64,000 nt of DNA. Source: Stenotrophomonas sp. SAU14A_NAIMI4_5 (GTDB lineage Bacteria > Pseudomonadota > Gammaproteobacteria > Xanthomonadales > Xanthomonadaceae). The position numbers and the translations under genes were made by a program. The notes below the pieces were generated by a model that was not told the DNA's origin, did not search any database, and saw nothing but the letters and a program-made list of their open reading frames with translations. Below, piece by piece: positions 15,934 through 28,320 of this stretch (its first letter is position 1; every line of letters starts with the position of its first letter). The stretch is from the NCBI RefSeq assembly GCF_003086795.1, contig NZ_CP026003.1, positions 224,455 to 288,454 on the forward strand. Reading direction: 5' to 3'.

Positions 15934-18119
15934 AGCGCGAACGTCACCGACAGGCGCGCCTGTCGCGGTGCACCGGGGAACAGGTAGTAGTCACCGCCGC
16001 TGCTGCCGGTATCGCGCCAGTAGAAGCGGTTGAACACGTTGTCCACCGACAGGTTCCAGGTCACCGCACGCTCGTGCAGGCGATGCTGGAAGCGCAGGCC
16101 GGCATCGAACACCGAGTAGTCCGGGGCACGCACGCTGCCATCGGCGCGGGCCACGTTGGACGAGGCATAGCGCCAGCCACCGGTCACATCCAGGCCCTGC
16201 ACGAAGGGCAGCGCATAGGCCAGGTGCACGCTGGCACGCACCTTGGGCACGTTCACCAGCTGGTGGCCTTCATACGCCGGCGTACCTGCATCGTGTGCGC
16301 GCGCCTGCAGCACGCTGGCGCTGGCGACGATCTGCAGCGCATCGGTCAGCTGGCCGTTGGCGGTCAGTTCCAGGCCGCTGTGGGTCTGCGTGCCCTGCTG
16401 CACGAAGGTGTAGCCTGCCTCGCTATCGTCCGGCTGGGCGAATTGGTACGGCTGGGAAATGCGGAACAGCGCCGCGCCGAGGGTCAGTGCTTCCACCGGC
16501 ACGTACTTCACGCCCACTTCCAGCTGGCGCGACTGCACCGACGGCAGGAACTCATCGGCGTTGGTGGTCCAGAACGGCGCCTCCTGGCCCAGCGAGATGC
16601 CGCGCACGTAGCTGCCGTAGACGTTGAGCTGGTCGTTGGCCTTCCACACCAGCGCGGTCTGCGGCAGGAAGCGCGACAGGCGGCTCTGCCGCTGCAAGGC
16701 GCCACGCTTGTCATAGGCACGCTCGTCCAGGCGCACGAAACGGCCACCGGCCAGCCACTGCCAGTCATCGCCGAAGCTGATGCGGTCCAGCGCGAACACG
16801 GCGGTCTGGCGGCTGTCCAGGCGGCGCGCGGATGGGCCCGGCTGCAGCGGCGAGGGCTCGTACACCGGTACCTGTGCGTCGTGGATGTTGGCGCTGCCCA
16901 CGTATTCGTTGACGCTGGGGCGGCGATCGACGGTGCGGCGGAAATAGTCGACGCCGACGGTCAGCTCGTGGCCGACGCTGCCGGTGTCGAAACGGCCGCG
17001 CAGTTCGGCGCGCGCCTGCTTGTTGCGGCGGGTGTCGTCCGGGCTGCGGTAATCGTAGATGTCGTAGTCGCCATTGGGCGCGAAGTAGTTGCCCGGCGTG
17101 CTGCCATCGGCGCACTGCGCGGTGTAGTAGCAGCCGTAGGCGAAGGCCACGTTGTCATCGATGACCGAGCGGCTGTAGCCCACCGACACGCGCGATTGCC
17201 AGCGCTCGTTGAAGTCGTAGGTGTGCAGGGCGGTGATGTTGGTGCTGGCGATATCCACCGGGCGCTGCCACGGCTGGTAGCCAAGCAGGTGCTTGCGGTC
17301 GACGCCGCGCGGCAGCTCGCTGGCGCCCAGCAGCTGGTAGCCGGACACCGAGCGTTGCGTGCTGGTCTGGTAGTTGGCATCCACTTCCAGCTTGCCGCGT
17401 TCGCCGATGAACCAGTCAGCGGCCAGCGAATAGAAATTGCGGTTGCCGTCGGCGTGCTCGACGTAGGAATTGCTGGCATCCCATGCGGCATTGAGGCGCA
17501 GGCCGAACCGCGGCGTGATCCAGTGGCCGACATCGGCAGCGACATAGCGCGAGCCTTCCGAATCGGTGCCCAGGGTGATGGTGCGCACCTCGGCCGGGCG
17601 CTTGCCCACGTAGTTGATGATGCCGCCCGGGGCCATCACGCCGGCGGCGAGGCCGGCTTCACCCTTGAGGATCTGCACTTCCTGCACGTTCTCCAGGGCC
17701 AGGCGCTGTTCGCCGGCGATGGCCAGGCCGTTGAAGCGGTAGCCGGTGGCTGCGTCCAGGGCGAAGCCGCGGATGGCGATGTTCTGGTAGTAGCCGACCG
17801 GTGCGTAGGCATCGCCCAGCGAGGCATCGTTGCTGGCCAGCTCGGACAGCGAACGCACCTGGCGACGGTCGAGGTAATCGCGGTCGAGCACGTTCACCGA
17901 GGCAGGCGTGTCCTTCCAGCTGCCGCCGCCGAAGGCATTGGCGCGCGAGGTATCGGCTGCGGGTTTGCCGGCCTGCACGCGCACGGCGGCCAGCTCGGTC
18001 GGCGAACGTTCGGCGCCAGTGGCGTCCACGTCGGGGGATGCCTCGGCAGCGCTGGCATGCAGCGGCAGGGCGGCGCAGAGGGCAAGGGTGAGCAGGGTGG
18101 GGCGCAGGCAGCGGTTCAT
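15930..18119 (-). CDS. TonB-dependent outer membrane receptor under TPP riboswitch control
   Basis: 729 aa from ATG at 18119 (MNRCLRPTLLTLALCAALPL, signal peptide). A plug domain with RVQAGKP, SVNVLDRDYLDRRQVRS and VMAPGGIINYVGKRPAE precedes a long barrel ending in aromatic TFAL, all typical of TonB-dependent siderophore-type receptors. Annotation pipelines would call it a siderophore receptor, but it lies 85 bases downstream of a TPP riboswitch and overlaps a PnuC-type permease, so thiamine or thiamine phosphate import is the better inference. Confidence 0.88.
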   Translation of the reverse strand: MNRCLRPTLLTLALCAALPLHASAAEASPDVDATGAERSPTELAAVRVQAGKPAADTSRANAFGGGSWKDTPASVNVLDRDYLDRRQVRSLSELASNDASLGDAYAPVGYYQNIAIRGFALDAATGYRFNGLAIAGEQRLALENVQEVQILKGEAGLAAGVMAPGGIINYVGKRPAEVRTITLGTDSEGSRYVAADVGHWITPRFGLRLNAAWDASNSYVEHADGNRNFYSLAADWFIGERGKLEVDANYQTSTQRSVSGYQLLGASELPRGVDRKHLLGYQPWQRPVDIASTNITALHTYDFNERWQSRVSVGYSRSVIDDNVAFAYGCYYTAQCADGSTPGNYFAPNGDYDIYDYRSPDDTRRNKQARAELRGRFDTGSVGHELTVGVDYFRRTVDRRPSVNEYVGSANIHDAQVPVYEPSPLQPGPSARRLDSRQTAVFALDRISFGDDWQWLAGGRFVRLDERAYDKRGALQRQSRLSRFLPQTALVWKANDQLNVYGSYVRGISLGQEAPFWTTNADEFLPSVQSRQLEVGVKYVPVEALTLGAALFRISQPYQFAQPDDSEAGYTFVQQGTQTHSGLELTANGQLTDALQIVASASVLQARAHDAGTPAYEGHQLVNVPKVRASVHLAYALPFVQGLDVTGGWRYASSNVARADGSVRAPDYSVFDAGLRFQHRLHERAVTWNLSVDNVFNRFYWRDTGSSGGDYYLFPGAPRQARLSVTFAL

Positions 18120-18201
18120 TCGGTTCGTCTTCTGACAGCAAGGGAGACGAAGCGACGGCGCACGGACGCACCTGCCCGGAACGGGGGTGCGACTGCTGCT
18201 C

Positions 18202-18277
18202 AAAGCTCCCTACGCCGGTGCAAACCGGATCAGGTTCCAAGGGACTCTCTCAGCCTGGCAATCCAGGCACCCCCGCT
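18202..18277 (-). ncRNA. TPP riboswitch (THI element)
   Basis: On the minus strand the conserved order is present: GGGGGTGCC near 18276, GCTGAGAG (18254-18247), AACCTGATC (18236-18228) and CCGGCGTAGGGA ending near 18206. These are the pyrimidine- and pyrophosphate-sensing parts of the aptamer. About 85 bases of expression platform separate it from the receptor ATG. It should repress the receptor and permease when TPP is plentiful. Confidence 0.95.
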
Positions 18278-18331
18278 TCAGATGACCATTTCACTACAAA
18301 TGGTGGCGATTTGCGAGCCAGGGGGGAACGA

Positions 18332-18421
18332 GGGGTCAGAGCCCTTTCCTGCGGAAAGGGATCCGACCCCCTCGCAGGACCTGGGGTCAGACCCCTTTCC
18401 GCAGGAAAGGGCTCTGACCCC
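18332..18421. repeat. Two copies of the GGGGTC...GACCCC palindrome family
   Basis: Copies at 18332-18370 and 18383-18421 in opposite orientations. Each has outer arms GGGGTC/GACCCC, CCC/GGG inner arms, and a variable inner stem (ctttcc/ggaaag). They lie between the APH-like gene and the TPP riboswitch. Confidence 0.85.
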
Positions 18422-18429
18422 ACCCAACC

Positions 18430-19557
18430 TCACGCCGCCGCGCGCAGCGCCTGCAGCAAGGCCTGGCCTGCCTTTGTATGGAACCACGCCGGGTGCCCCA
18501 GCATGAACGGCTGCCAGGCCACGTCGGCATTGGCGGTGGAGCCGGTGATGCCTTCGAAATACTCCACTTCGGACAGTGCGAAGTCGAAATGGACCATCGG
18601 CAACAGGTCGGCCAGCAGCTGCACGCGCCCGGCCGACAGCGGCAGCACCTCGCGGTAGCCCTGCAGCAGCGCCAGGGCGATGTCGATGCGCACGGCGTCG
18701 TCGCCGCGTTCCAGTTCCAGCCAGGCCACGGCGTTGCGCTCGATGGCGGTGGCCAGGTCGAACAGTGCGCTGGTGGGCGAGGCCAGGCCGAAATCCAGCG
18801 CGGTGGCCACCGCGCCGTCGGCATCCCACAGCAGGTTGGAGACGTGCCAATCGTTGTGCGCCCACAGCCGTGGCTCGTCGCGCAGGCGCGTGGCCAGGCC
18901 CTTGTGCCAGGGCAGCACTTCCGCGCGCAGCTGTGCCTGCCAGGGAATGCGCGCCAGATAGCGGGCCAGGCCGGGGCGGTTCGGCAGGTCGGCCTGCAGC
19001 GCGGCGATGGGATCGTCGGCGCGGATCAGGTCGTCGCGCGCCACGAGGATGTGGGTGCTGCGCTGGGGCGCGTGGAAACTGGCCGAGGCCTGGTGCAGGC
19101 GCGCCAGCGTGCGCCCGGCCTGCAGTGCCTGCGCGCTGTCGGTCAGCAGCGACCACGACACCGCATCGCGGTACAGGTCCGCGCCTGCGCCGACCGCGTG
19201 CAGCTCGTAGGTCCACGGCCCATGCTCGACCGCAGTCGCGCCATCAGCGGTGGCCAGCACCTGCACCACCGGCACGCCGTGCGCGGCCAGATGGGCGATC
19301 AAACGGTGTTCTTCCTGCAGGCAAGCGGCGCTGCGCACGCTGTGGTGGTGGCGCTTGATGAACACCCGGCCCATCGCGCCCTGCACGATCGCCGCCGCCG
19401 ACAGCGGGCGCGGGCTGTGCCAGTGCAGCGTGCTGTCCGCCGCCAGTGCCGGGTACTGCGTGCACAGCCACGCCACTTCGTCGGCGCGGATCGCCGGCCA
19501 ATCGGCGGCGACCTCGTCGTTGTTGAGGCCCTGCACGCGATGGGGGGAAGAAGTCAT
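18430..19557 (-). CDS. APH-like phosphotransferase (aminoglycoside/choline kinase fold)
   Basis: 375 aa from ATG at 19557; an in-frame ATG at 19599 would add 14 residues and neither start has a clear ribosome site. The kinase-like core is clear: GRVFIKRHHHSV (ATP-binding Lys), LWAHNDWHVSNLLWD (Brenner-type HxDxxxxN catalytic loop) and TALDFGLAS (metal-binding Asp). Substrates in this fold include choline, thiamine, homoserine and drugs. Proximity to the thiamine operon is suggestive, but two palindromes and the riboswitch lie between them, so thiamine kinase activity is only a possibility. Confidence 0.8.
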   Translation of the reverse strand: MTSSPHRVQGLNNDEVAADWPAIRADEVAWLCTQYPALAADSTLHWHSPRPLSAAAIVQGAMGRVFIKRHHHSVRSAACLQEEHRLIAHLAAHGVPVVQVLATADGATAVEHGPWTYELHAVGAGADLYRDAVSWSLLTDSAQALQAGRTLARLHQASASFHAPQRSTHILVARDDLIRADDPIAALQADLPNRPGLARYLARIPWQAQLRAEVLPWHKGLATRLRDEPRLWAHNDWHVSNLLWDADGAVATALDFGLASPTSALFDLATAIERNAVAWLELERGDDAVRIDIALALLQGYREVLPLSAGRVQLLADLLPMVHFDFALSEVEYFEGITGSTANADVAWQPFMLGHPAWFHTKAGQALLQALRAAA

Positions 19558-19640
19558 GCCGCAGCCGCTGCCCGGAGAGGAGTCACCAAGGCTGCGCATT
19601 CAACGCCATGGGCGCTGCCGGCGCAACCTCCCCGGGACAA

Positions 19641-19672
19641 ACGAAAACGGGCAGATCCAGGATCTGCCCGTT
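19641..19672 (-). terminator. Terminator of the glycine-zipper gene
   Basis: Minus strand: AACGGGCAGATC-CTG-GATCTGCCCGTT followed by TTCGTTT. A long stem with a 3-base loop, 27 bases after the stop codon. Confidence 0.85.
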
Positions 19673-19698
19673 GCCGGAATCATCAAGCGGCGGCGCGC

Positions 19699-20070
19699 TT
19701 ACCAGCCGCGATGACGGCCGCGGTCGTGGTAGTGGCGGCGGTCGTGGCCACGGTCGTGGTAGCCGCGGCTGTAACCCCGGTTGTAACCGCGGTCGTAACG
19801 ACGGTTGTCGTAGCGACGGTCATAGCGACGGTCGTGGTGGTCCTTGGTGGTCAGGTTGCCGATGGCACCACCGGCCACCGCGCCACCGACGGTCGCGGTC
19901 GGGTCGCCGTTGGAGATCAGATGGCCGGCCACGCCGCCCACCACCGCACCGACCACGGTGCGCTTGTCCTTCCTCGACATCGCGCTGGCATCGCTGACCA
20001 CCGCTACGCCGGCCAGCAGGGCAAGGGCCATCGCCAGGCCACGGAAGCTGATTGCGGACGTACTGATCAT
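19699..20070 (-). CDS. Glycine-zipper (2TM) exported protein with His/Arg/Tyr-rich tail
   Basis: 123 aa from ATG at 20070 with AGGAG eight bases upstream. A signal peptide (ALALLAGVAVVSDASA) is followed by a glycine zipper (VVGAVVGGVAGHLIS, then GGAVAGGAIGNL) and a low-complexity tail built from HDRRYDRR/YDRGYNRGY-type units. Glycine-zipper envelope proteins associate with the outer membrane or with surfaces; the basic aromatic tail may bind metal or polyanions. Exact role unknown. Confidence 0.8.
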   Translation of the reverse strand: MISTSAISFRGLAMALALLAGVAVVSDASAMSRKDKRTVVGAVVGGVAGHLISNGDPTATVGGAVAGGAIGNLTTKDHHDRRYDRRYDNRRYDRGYNRGYSRGYHDRGHDRRHYHDRGRHRGW

Positions 20071-20405
20071 GTTCGGTTCTCCTGTCTGGGGCTTGCCACG
20101 GTGGGCAGGGAGGGCGGGGGCGCCCTGGCTGCCGTGCTGTCCAAACTGGGCTTCCAACATTGTCGGAACATTGCGCCTGGACGGCCTGCGGCGTGCGTAT
20201 TCATCTAGCGTCATGGGCGATGAAGCGCACCTGAAAATCCGCCTGAACGGGCGCTGCAGCGACGCTGGGCCGACACGTTTCCTTCAGGAAAGCGGCAACG
20301 GGGTCAGTGGCCCATCGCCGCGGGTCATGGCACAGCTGCGACGGCGATCACAGGGGAAGGCGGGCGTGAAGCCTGGGGCAGTTCCGTGGAACTGAGATCC
20401 AGTTC
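20071..20405. other. Intergenic stretch without a supported gene
   Basis: This 335-base gap lies upstream of the glycine-zipper gene and downstream of the response regulator. It should contain the former's promoter. At 20389-20405 a gaactg/cagttc hairpin directly follows the regulator stop, without a T-run. The plus-strand frame across the gap has no support. Confidence 0.4.
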
Positions 20406-21044
20406 TCAGATTTTCCCGTCACGGAGGTAGTCGAACAGTTCGGCGTCGCCCTTCAGGCCCAACTTGAGCATCGCATCGCCCTTCTGTCGGCTGATGGTGC
20501 TGACGCTCTTGTGCAGCTGCAGGGAGATTTCCTTGACCGTCATCCCGGTGCCGAGCAGGCGCAGCACTTCCACCTCGCGCGGTGACAGCGGTTTGCCATC
20601 CCCCTCGCGCATGCGCCAGCTGCCCGCTTCCTCCACCCGTTCGCGCAGGCTGCGGCTGATGTAGGACTGGCCGCGATACACCGTCTGGATGGCCTGCGGC
20701 AGTTCCTCCATCGACGAGCTCTTGTCGACCAGGCCAAGCACGCCGCAGTCCAGCACCATGCGCAGGATGGCCAGGTTGTTGGACACGCTGAGCATCAGCA
20801 CCGGCAGGTCGGGGTAGCGCCGGCGGATCATGCCGATCATCGCGAAGCCATCGGCCTGGGCGCTGCCGGGCATCGAGTAGTCGGTCACCAGCATGTCGCA
20901 GGGCTGGCTGGCCAGCACGGCCATCAGCGCCTGCACGCTCTCCGCTTCGCCGACGACCCGGCCGACGCCGCTGGCCTCGATCACGGCACGGGTGCCGATG
21001 CGTACCACGGGGTGGTCGTCTGCGATGATGATGCGCAAGGTCAT
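20406..21044 (-). CDS. NarL/FixJ-type response regulator, EvgA/BvgA-like
   Basis: 212 aa. Receiver domain with acidic pocket IIADDHP and phospho-acceptor Asp55 (LVTDYSMPG), Ser/Thr (MLSVS) and Lys (LVDKSSS), followed by a LuxR-type HTH (LSPREVEVLRLLGTGMTVKE, then ISLQLHKSVSTISRQK). It is divergent from the giant sensor kinase with 76 bases between the starts, the arrangement expected for its cognate regulator. Confidence 0.9.
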   Translation of the reverse strand: MTLRIIIADDHPVVRIGTRAVIEASGVGRVVGEAESVQALMAVLASQPCDMLVTDYSMPGSAQADGFAMIGMIRRRYPDLPVLMLSVSNNLAILRMVLDCGVLGLVDKSSSMEELPQAIQTVYRGQSYISRSLRERVEEAGSWRMREGDGKPLSPREVEVLRLLGTGMTVKEISLQLHKSVSTISRQKGDAMLKLGLKGDAELFDYLRDGKI

Positions 21045-21120
21045 GCTCTAGTATGGCCTTTCGGGCAGTGCCGGCCGCGAGCTGCGCGGTACCAGGCGGG
21101 TTTCTGGGAGAACGTCGCAG

Positions 21121-24729
<3,609 letters not shown>

Positions 24730-24737
24730 GTGGCCTG

Positions 24738-25139
24738 CTACTGCGAAGCCTGCTCCTGCAGGTAGGCGATCACCAACGCGCGGCGTTCGGCACTGGGGAA
24801 GGCGTTGTACATGCGCGTGCCCGGCACCACGTGGGTGGGCGACTGCAGGAAGGTGTCCAGGGTCTGCGCGCTCCACACGAAGCCGGCGCGGCGCATGCCG
24901 TCCGAATAGGCGTAGTCGGGCAGGCTGCCGGCGCGGCGGCCGATCACCCCGTGCAGGTTGGGGCCGAAGCGGTGGATGCCACCGGCCTTGACCGTGTGGC
25001 AGCCGGCGCAGATCTCGAAGGCCTGCTGCTGGGCCTGCAGCCGCGCCTGTGCTGGCGTCAGCGGTTCCGATGGCGTGCGCTGGCAGGCGCTGGCCACCAG
25101 GACGAACGTCAGCAGCAGGGGCAGGCGAAGGGCGCGCAT
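24738..25139 (-). CDS. Class I c-type cytochrome, lipoprotein-anchored
   Basis: 133 aa from ATG at 25139. Lipobox LVASAC (Cys about 19) indicates membrane anchoring in the periplasm. Heme site CAGCH (about residue 44), distal PNLHGVIGRRAG, and axial Met in PGTRMYNAFPS, as in mitochondrial-type cytochrome c. The ORF can be extended upstream, but the lipoprotein signal fixes this start. It lies 65 bases downstream of the ETF-QO gene on the same strand; an electron carrier role in respiration is likely. Confidence 0.88.
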   Translation of the reverse strand: MRALRLPLLLTFVLVASACQRTPSEPLTPAQARLQAQQQAFEICAGCHTVKAGGIHRFGPNLHGVIGRRAGSLPDYAYSDGMRRAGFVWSAQTLDTFLQSPTHVVPGTRMYNAFPSAERRALVIAYLQEQASQ

Positions 25140-25204
25140 GGGCGGGCAGGATAACGGTGCGCCCGCGGCAGCGGGCTGCGACATGCGGTCGCAGCCCGGC
25201 GCCA

Positions 25205-26881
25205 TCACATGCCCGAGTAGTTCGGGCCGCCGCCGCCCTGCGGGGTCACCCAGACGATGTTCTGGGTCGGGTCCTTGATGTCGCAGGTCTTGCAGTGCAC
25301 GCAGTTCTGCGCGTTGATCTGCAGGCGCGCGCTGTCACCTTCGCCGACGAATTCGTACACACCGGCCGGGCAGTAGCGCGCTTCCGGGCCGGCGTACTCG
25401 GCCAGGTTCACCTGCACCGGCACGCTGGCGTCCTTCAGCGTCAGGTGGCTGGGCTGGTTCTCGTCGTGGTTGGTGCTGCTCAGGAACACCGAGCTGAGAC
25501 GATCGAAGGTCAGCACGCCGTCGGGCTTGGGATAGGCGATGCGCGTGTGCTTGGCCGCCGGTTCCAGGCAGGCGTGGTCCGGCGTGCTGTGGCGCAGGGT
25601 CCACGGCGGGTTGCGCACGCCCAGCTTGGGCAGCAGCCACTGCTCGATGCCGGTCATCAGCGTGGCCACGGTCTGGCCCTTCTTGAACCACTGCTTGAAG
25701 TTCTTGGCCTGTTGCAGCTCGGTGAACAGCCAGCTGGCTTCGAACGCCTTCGGGTAGGCGTCCAGTTCATCGTGCTGGCGGTCGGCAGCCAGTGCATCGA
25801 AGGCCGCATCGGCGCACAGCATGCCGGTCTTGATCGCGGCGTGGCTGCCCTTGATGCGGCTGACGTTGAGGTAGCCGGCCTCGCAGCCGACCAGCGCGCC
25901 ACCGGGGAACACCGTCTTCGGCAGCGACATCAGGCCACCGGCGGTGATGGCGCGGGCGCCGTAGCCGATGCGGGTGCCGCCTTCCAGGTGCTTGCGGATG
26001 GACGGGTGGGTCTTGAAGCGCTGGAACTCCTCGAACGGGCTCAGCCACGGGTTCTTGTAGTCCAGGCCGACCACGTAGCCGATGGCGACCTTGCCGCCGT
26101 CGGCGTGGTACAGGAACGCGCCGCCGTAGGTGTCGTTGTCCAGTGGCCAACCGGCCGCATGCACCACCAGGCCCGGCTCGTGCTTGGCCGGGTCGATCTG
26201 CCACAGCTCCTTGATGCCGATGCCGTAGGCCTGCGGGTCCTTGCCTTCATCCAGCTTGTAACGGGCGATCAGCTGGCGGCCGAGGTGGCCGCGCGCGCCT
26301 TCGCCGAAGATCGTGTACTTGGCGTGCAGGGCCATGCCGCGCTCGAAGGCCGGGCCGATGCTGCCGTCCTTCTCGATGCCCATGTCGCCGGTGGCCACGC
26401 CGATCACTTCACCGTTGTCGCCGTACAGCACTTCGGCGGCGGCGAAGCCGGGGAAGATCGCCACTTCCAGCGCTTCGGCCTGCTGCGCCAGCCAGCGGGT
26501 CACTTCACCCAGGCTGATGATGTAGTTGCCTTCGTTGTGGAAGCACTCCGGCAGCAGCGCGTTGGGCGTGCTGCGCGCGCCGGTCTCGCTAAGGAACAGG
26601 AACTCGTCGCGGGTGACCTTCTGCTTCAGCGGTGCGCCGCGCTCGGCCCAATCCGGGAACAGCTCGGTCAGGGCGCGCGGGTCCATCACCGCGCCGGACA
26701 GCACGTGCGCGCCTGGCTCGGAGCCCTTTTCCAGCACGCACACCGACAGCTCGCGGCCGGCTTCCACCGCGCGCTGGCGCAGGCGGATCGCGGTGGCCAG
26801 GCCGGCCGGGCCGGCACCGACGATCACCACGTCGAATTCCATTACTTCACGCGGGGGCAGGGCGTTGGCTTCAGCGCTCAT
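25205..26881 (-). CDS. etfD: Electron transfer flavoprotein-ubiquinone oxidoreductase
   Basis: 558 aa from ATG at 26881 (ATG at 26890 also possible). FAD-binding FDVVIVGAGPAGLATAIRLR at the N terminus, a central ETF-QO domain (GCEAGYLNVSRIKGSHAAIK), and a C-terminal 4Fe-4S domain with CPAGVYEF, NCVHCKTCDIKDP and PQGGGGPNY. It passes electrons from reduced ETF to the quinone pool at the inner membrane. It is divergent from a glutaryl-CoA dehydrogenase, an enzyme that reduces ETF, so the pairing is functionally coherent. Confidence 0.95.
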   Translation of the reverse strand: MSAEANALPPREVMEFDVVIVGAGPAGLATAIRLRQRAVEAGRELSVCVLEKGSEPGAHVLSGAVMDPRALTELFPDWAERGAPLKQKVTRDEFLFLSETGARSTPNALLPECFHNEGNYIISLGEVTRWLAQQAEALEVAIFPGFAAAEVLYGDNGEVIGVATGDMGIEKDGSIGPAFERGMALHAKYTIFGEGARGHLGRQLIARYKLDEGKDPQAYGIGIKELWQIDPAKHEPGLVVHAAGWPLDNDTYGGAFLYHADGGKVAIGYVVGLDYKNPWLSPFEEFQRFKTHPSIRKHLEGGTRIGYGARAITAGGLMSLPKTVFPGGALVGCEAGYLNVSRIKGSHAAIKTGMLCADAAFDALAADRQHDELDAYPKAFEASWLFTELQQAKNFKQWFKKGQTVATLMTGIEQWLLPKLGVRNPPWTLRHSTPDHACLEPAAKHTRIAYPKPDGVLTFDRLSSVFLSSTNHDENQPSHLTLKDASVPVQVNLAEYAGPEARYCPAGVYEFVGEGDSARLQINAQNCVHCKTCDIKDPTQNIVWVTPQGGGGPNYSGM

Positions 26882-27104
26882 CGATTGCATGACTCGTGGG
26901 TAGGGCCGGCATCGGGGCCACCGGCGGTGCCTGGGAATCGCGCGTGCGGCCACGAGCGAAACGGTTGTTTGAATGTGTCAGGGTACCGGGCCGCGCGTGA
27001 TCGAGCTAGATAGACGCCGTTCACCGCACGATTGCTGCAGCGCAGCGTAATGTCCTGGCCCCGAATGACCGACAATGGCCCGGTCCTGACTGCGCGTGAG
27101 TGCC

Positions 27105-28268
27105 ATGGCTTTGCATCCGTACGATCTGTTCGATGTCCGTTCCCTGCTCAGCGAGGAAGAGCGCGCGGTGCAGGACAGCGTGGCCCGCTTCACCAACGAG
27201 CGCGTGCTGCCGATCATCGGCGATGCCTTCGACCAGGCCCGCTTCCCCGAGGAGCTGGTGCCGGAGGTGGCGGCACTGGGCCTGCTCGGCGCGACCCTGC
27301 CGGCCGAATACGGTGGCGGCGACCTCGGTGCGGTCAGCTACGGCCTGATCTGCCAGGAGCTGGAGCGCGGCGATTCCGGTCTGCGCAGCTTCGTGTCGGT
27401 ACAGAGCTCGCTGTGCATGTACCCCATCTACGCCTACGGCAGCGAGGAACAGCGTCGCCAGTGGCTGCCGGCGATGGCCCGCGGCGAGCTGATCGGCTGC
27501 TTCGGCCTGACCGAGGCGCACGGCGGCTCCGACCCGGCCAGCATGAAGACCCGCGCGGTGCGCGACGGCAGTGACTGGCGCATCAACGGCAGCAAGATGT
27601 GGATCACCAGCGGCCCGGTGGCCGACCTGGCCATCGTCTGGGCGCAGACCGAGGACGGCATCCAGGGCTTCGTGCTGGAAAAGGGCATGGCCGGTTTCAC
27701 CACGCAGGAAATCAAGCACAAGATGAGCCTGCGTGCCTCGCTGACCGGTGCGCTGTACTTCGATGACGTGCGCGTGCCCGACAGCCACCGCCTGCCGAAC
27801 GTGAAGGGCCTGAAGGGCCCGCTGGGCTGCCTGACCCAGGCCCGCTTCGGCATCAGCTGGGGCCCGATCGGTTCGGCCATCGCCTGCCTCGATGAGGCGC
27901 TGGGCTATGCCAAGGAACGCGTGCTGTTCGGCCGCCCGCTGGCCGCCACCCAGAGCGCGCAGATCAAGCTGGCCGAGATGGCCCGCCGCATCACCACCGC
28001 ACAGCTGCTGGCCCTGCAGCTGGGCCGCCTGAAGGAGGCCGGCCAGCTGCAGCCGCAGCAGGTCAGCCTGGCCAAGTGGAACAACTGCCGCATGGCCATT
28101 GATATCGCCCGCGAATGCCGCGACCTGCTGGGCGGCGCGGGCATCACCACCGAGCACGTGGCGATCCGGCATGCGCTGAACCTGGAATCGGTGATCACCT
28201 ATGAAGGCACCGAGACCGTGCACCAGCTGGTGATCGGCAGGGAGCTGACCGGGATCAGCGCGTTTTGA
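27105..28268 (+). CDS. gcdH: Glutaryl-CoA dehydrogenase (acyl-CoA dehydrogenase family)
   Basis: 387 aa from ATG at 27105; GTG at 27096 would add three residues. It has the ACAD signature GCFGLTEAHGGSDPASMKT, the substrate-binding MSLRASLTGALYFDDVRVP and the catalytic Glu in VITYEGTETVHQLVIGREL, with an Arg before the FAD site as in GCDHs that oxidise and decarboxylate glutaryl-CoA to crotonyl-CoA in lysine and tryptophan breakdown. It transfers electrons to ETF; the divergent etfD continues that path. Confidence 0.9.
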   Translation: MALHPYDLFDVRSLLSEEERAVQDSVARFTNERVLPIIGDAFDQARFPEELVPEVAALGLLGATLPAEYGGGDLGAVSYGLICQELERGDSGLRSFVSVQSSLCMYPIYAYGSEEQRRQWLPAMARGELIGCFGLTEAHGGSDPASMKTRAVRDGSDWRINGSKMWITSGPVADLAIVWAQTEDGIQGFVLEKGMAGFTTQEIKHKMSLRASLTGALYFDDVRVPDSHRLPNVKGLKGPLGCLTQARFGISWGPIGSAIACLDEALGYAKERVLFGRPLAATQSAQIKLAEMARRITTAQLLALQLGRLKEAGQLQPQQVSLAKWNNCRMAIDIARECRDLLGGAGITTEHVAIRHALNLESVITYEGTETVHQLVIGRELTGISAF

Positions 28269-28275
28269 CGGCCAT

Positions 28276-28296
28276 CCACGCATGGCGTGGATCTAC
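28276..28296 (-). repeat. SMAG repeat
   Basis: Minus-strand GTAG at 28296-28293, hairpin ccacgc-cat-gcgtgg. It lies in the convergent gap between gcdH and trmL. Confidence 0.8.
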
Positions 28297-28320
28297 TGCA
28301 GATGCCGGCCGTGCGCGGGA

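Noticed and set aside
15930..18119. TonB receptor as an iron-siderophore receptor
   Set aside because: Family similarity allows it, but the TPP riboswitch and coupled PnuC-type permease argue for thiamine; no Fur-box-like site was seen.
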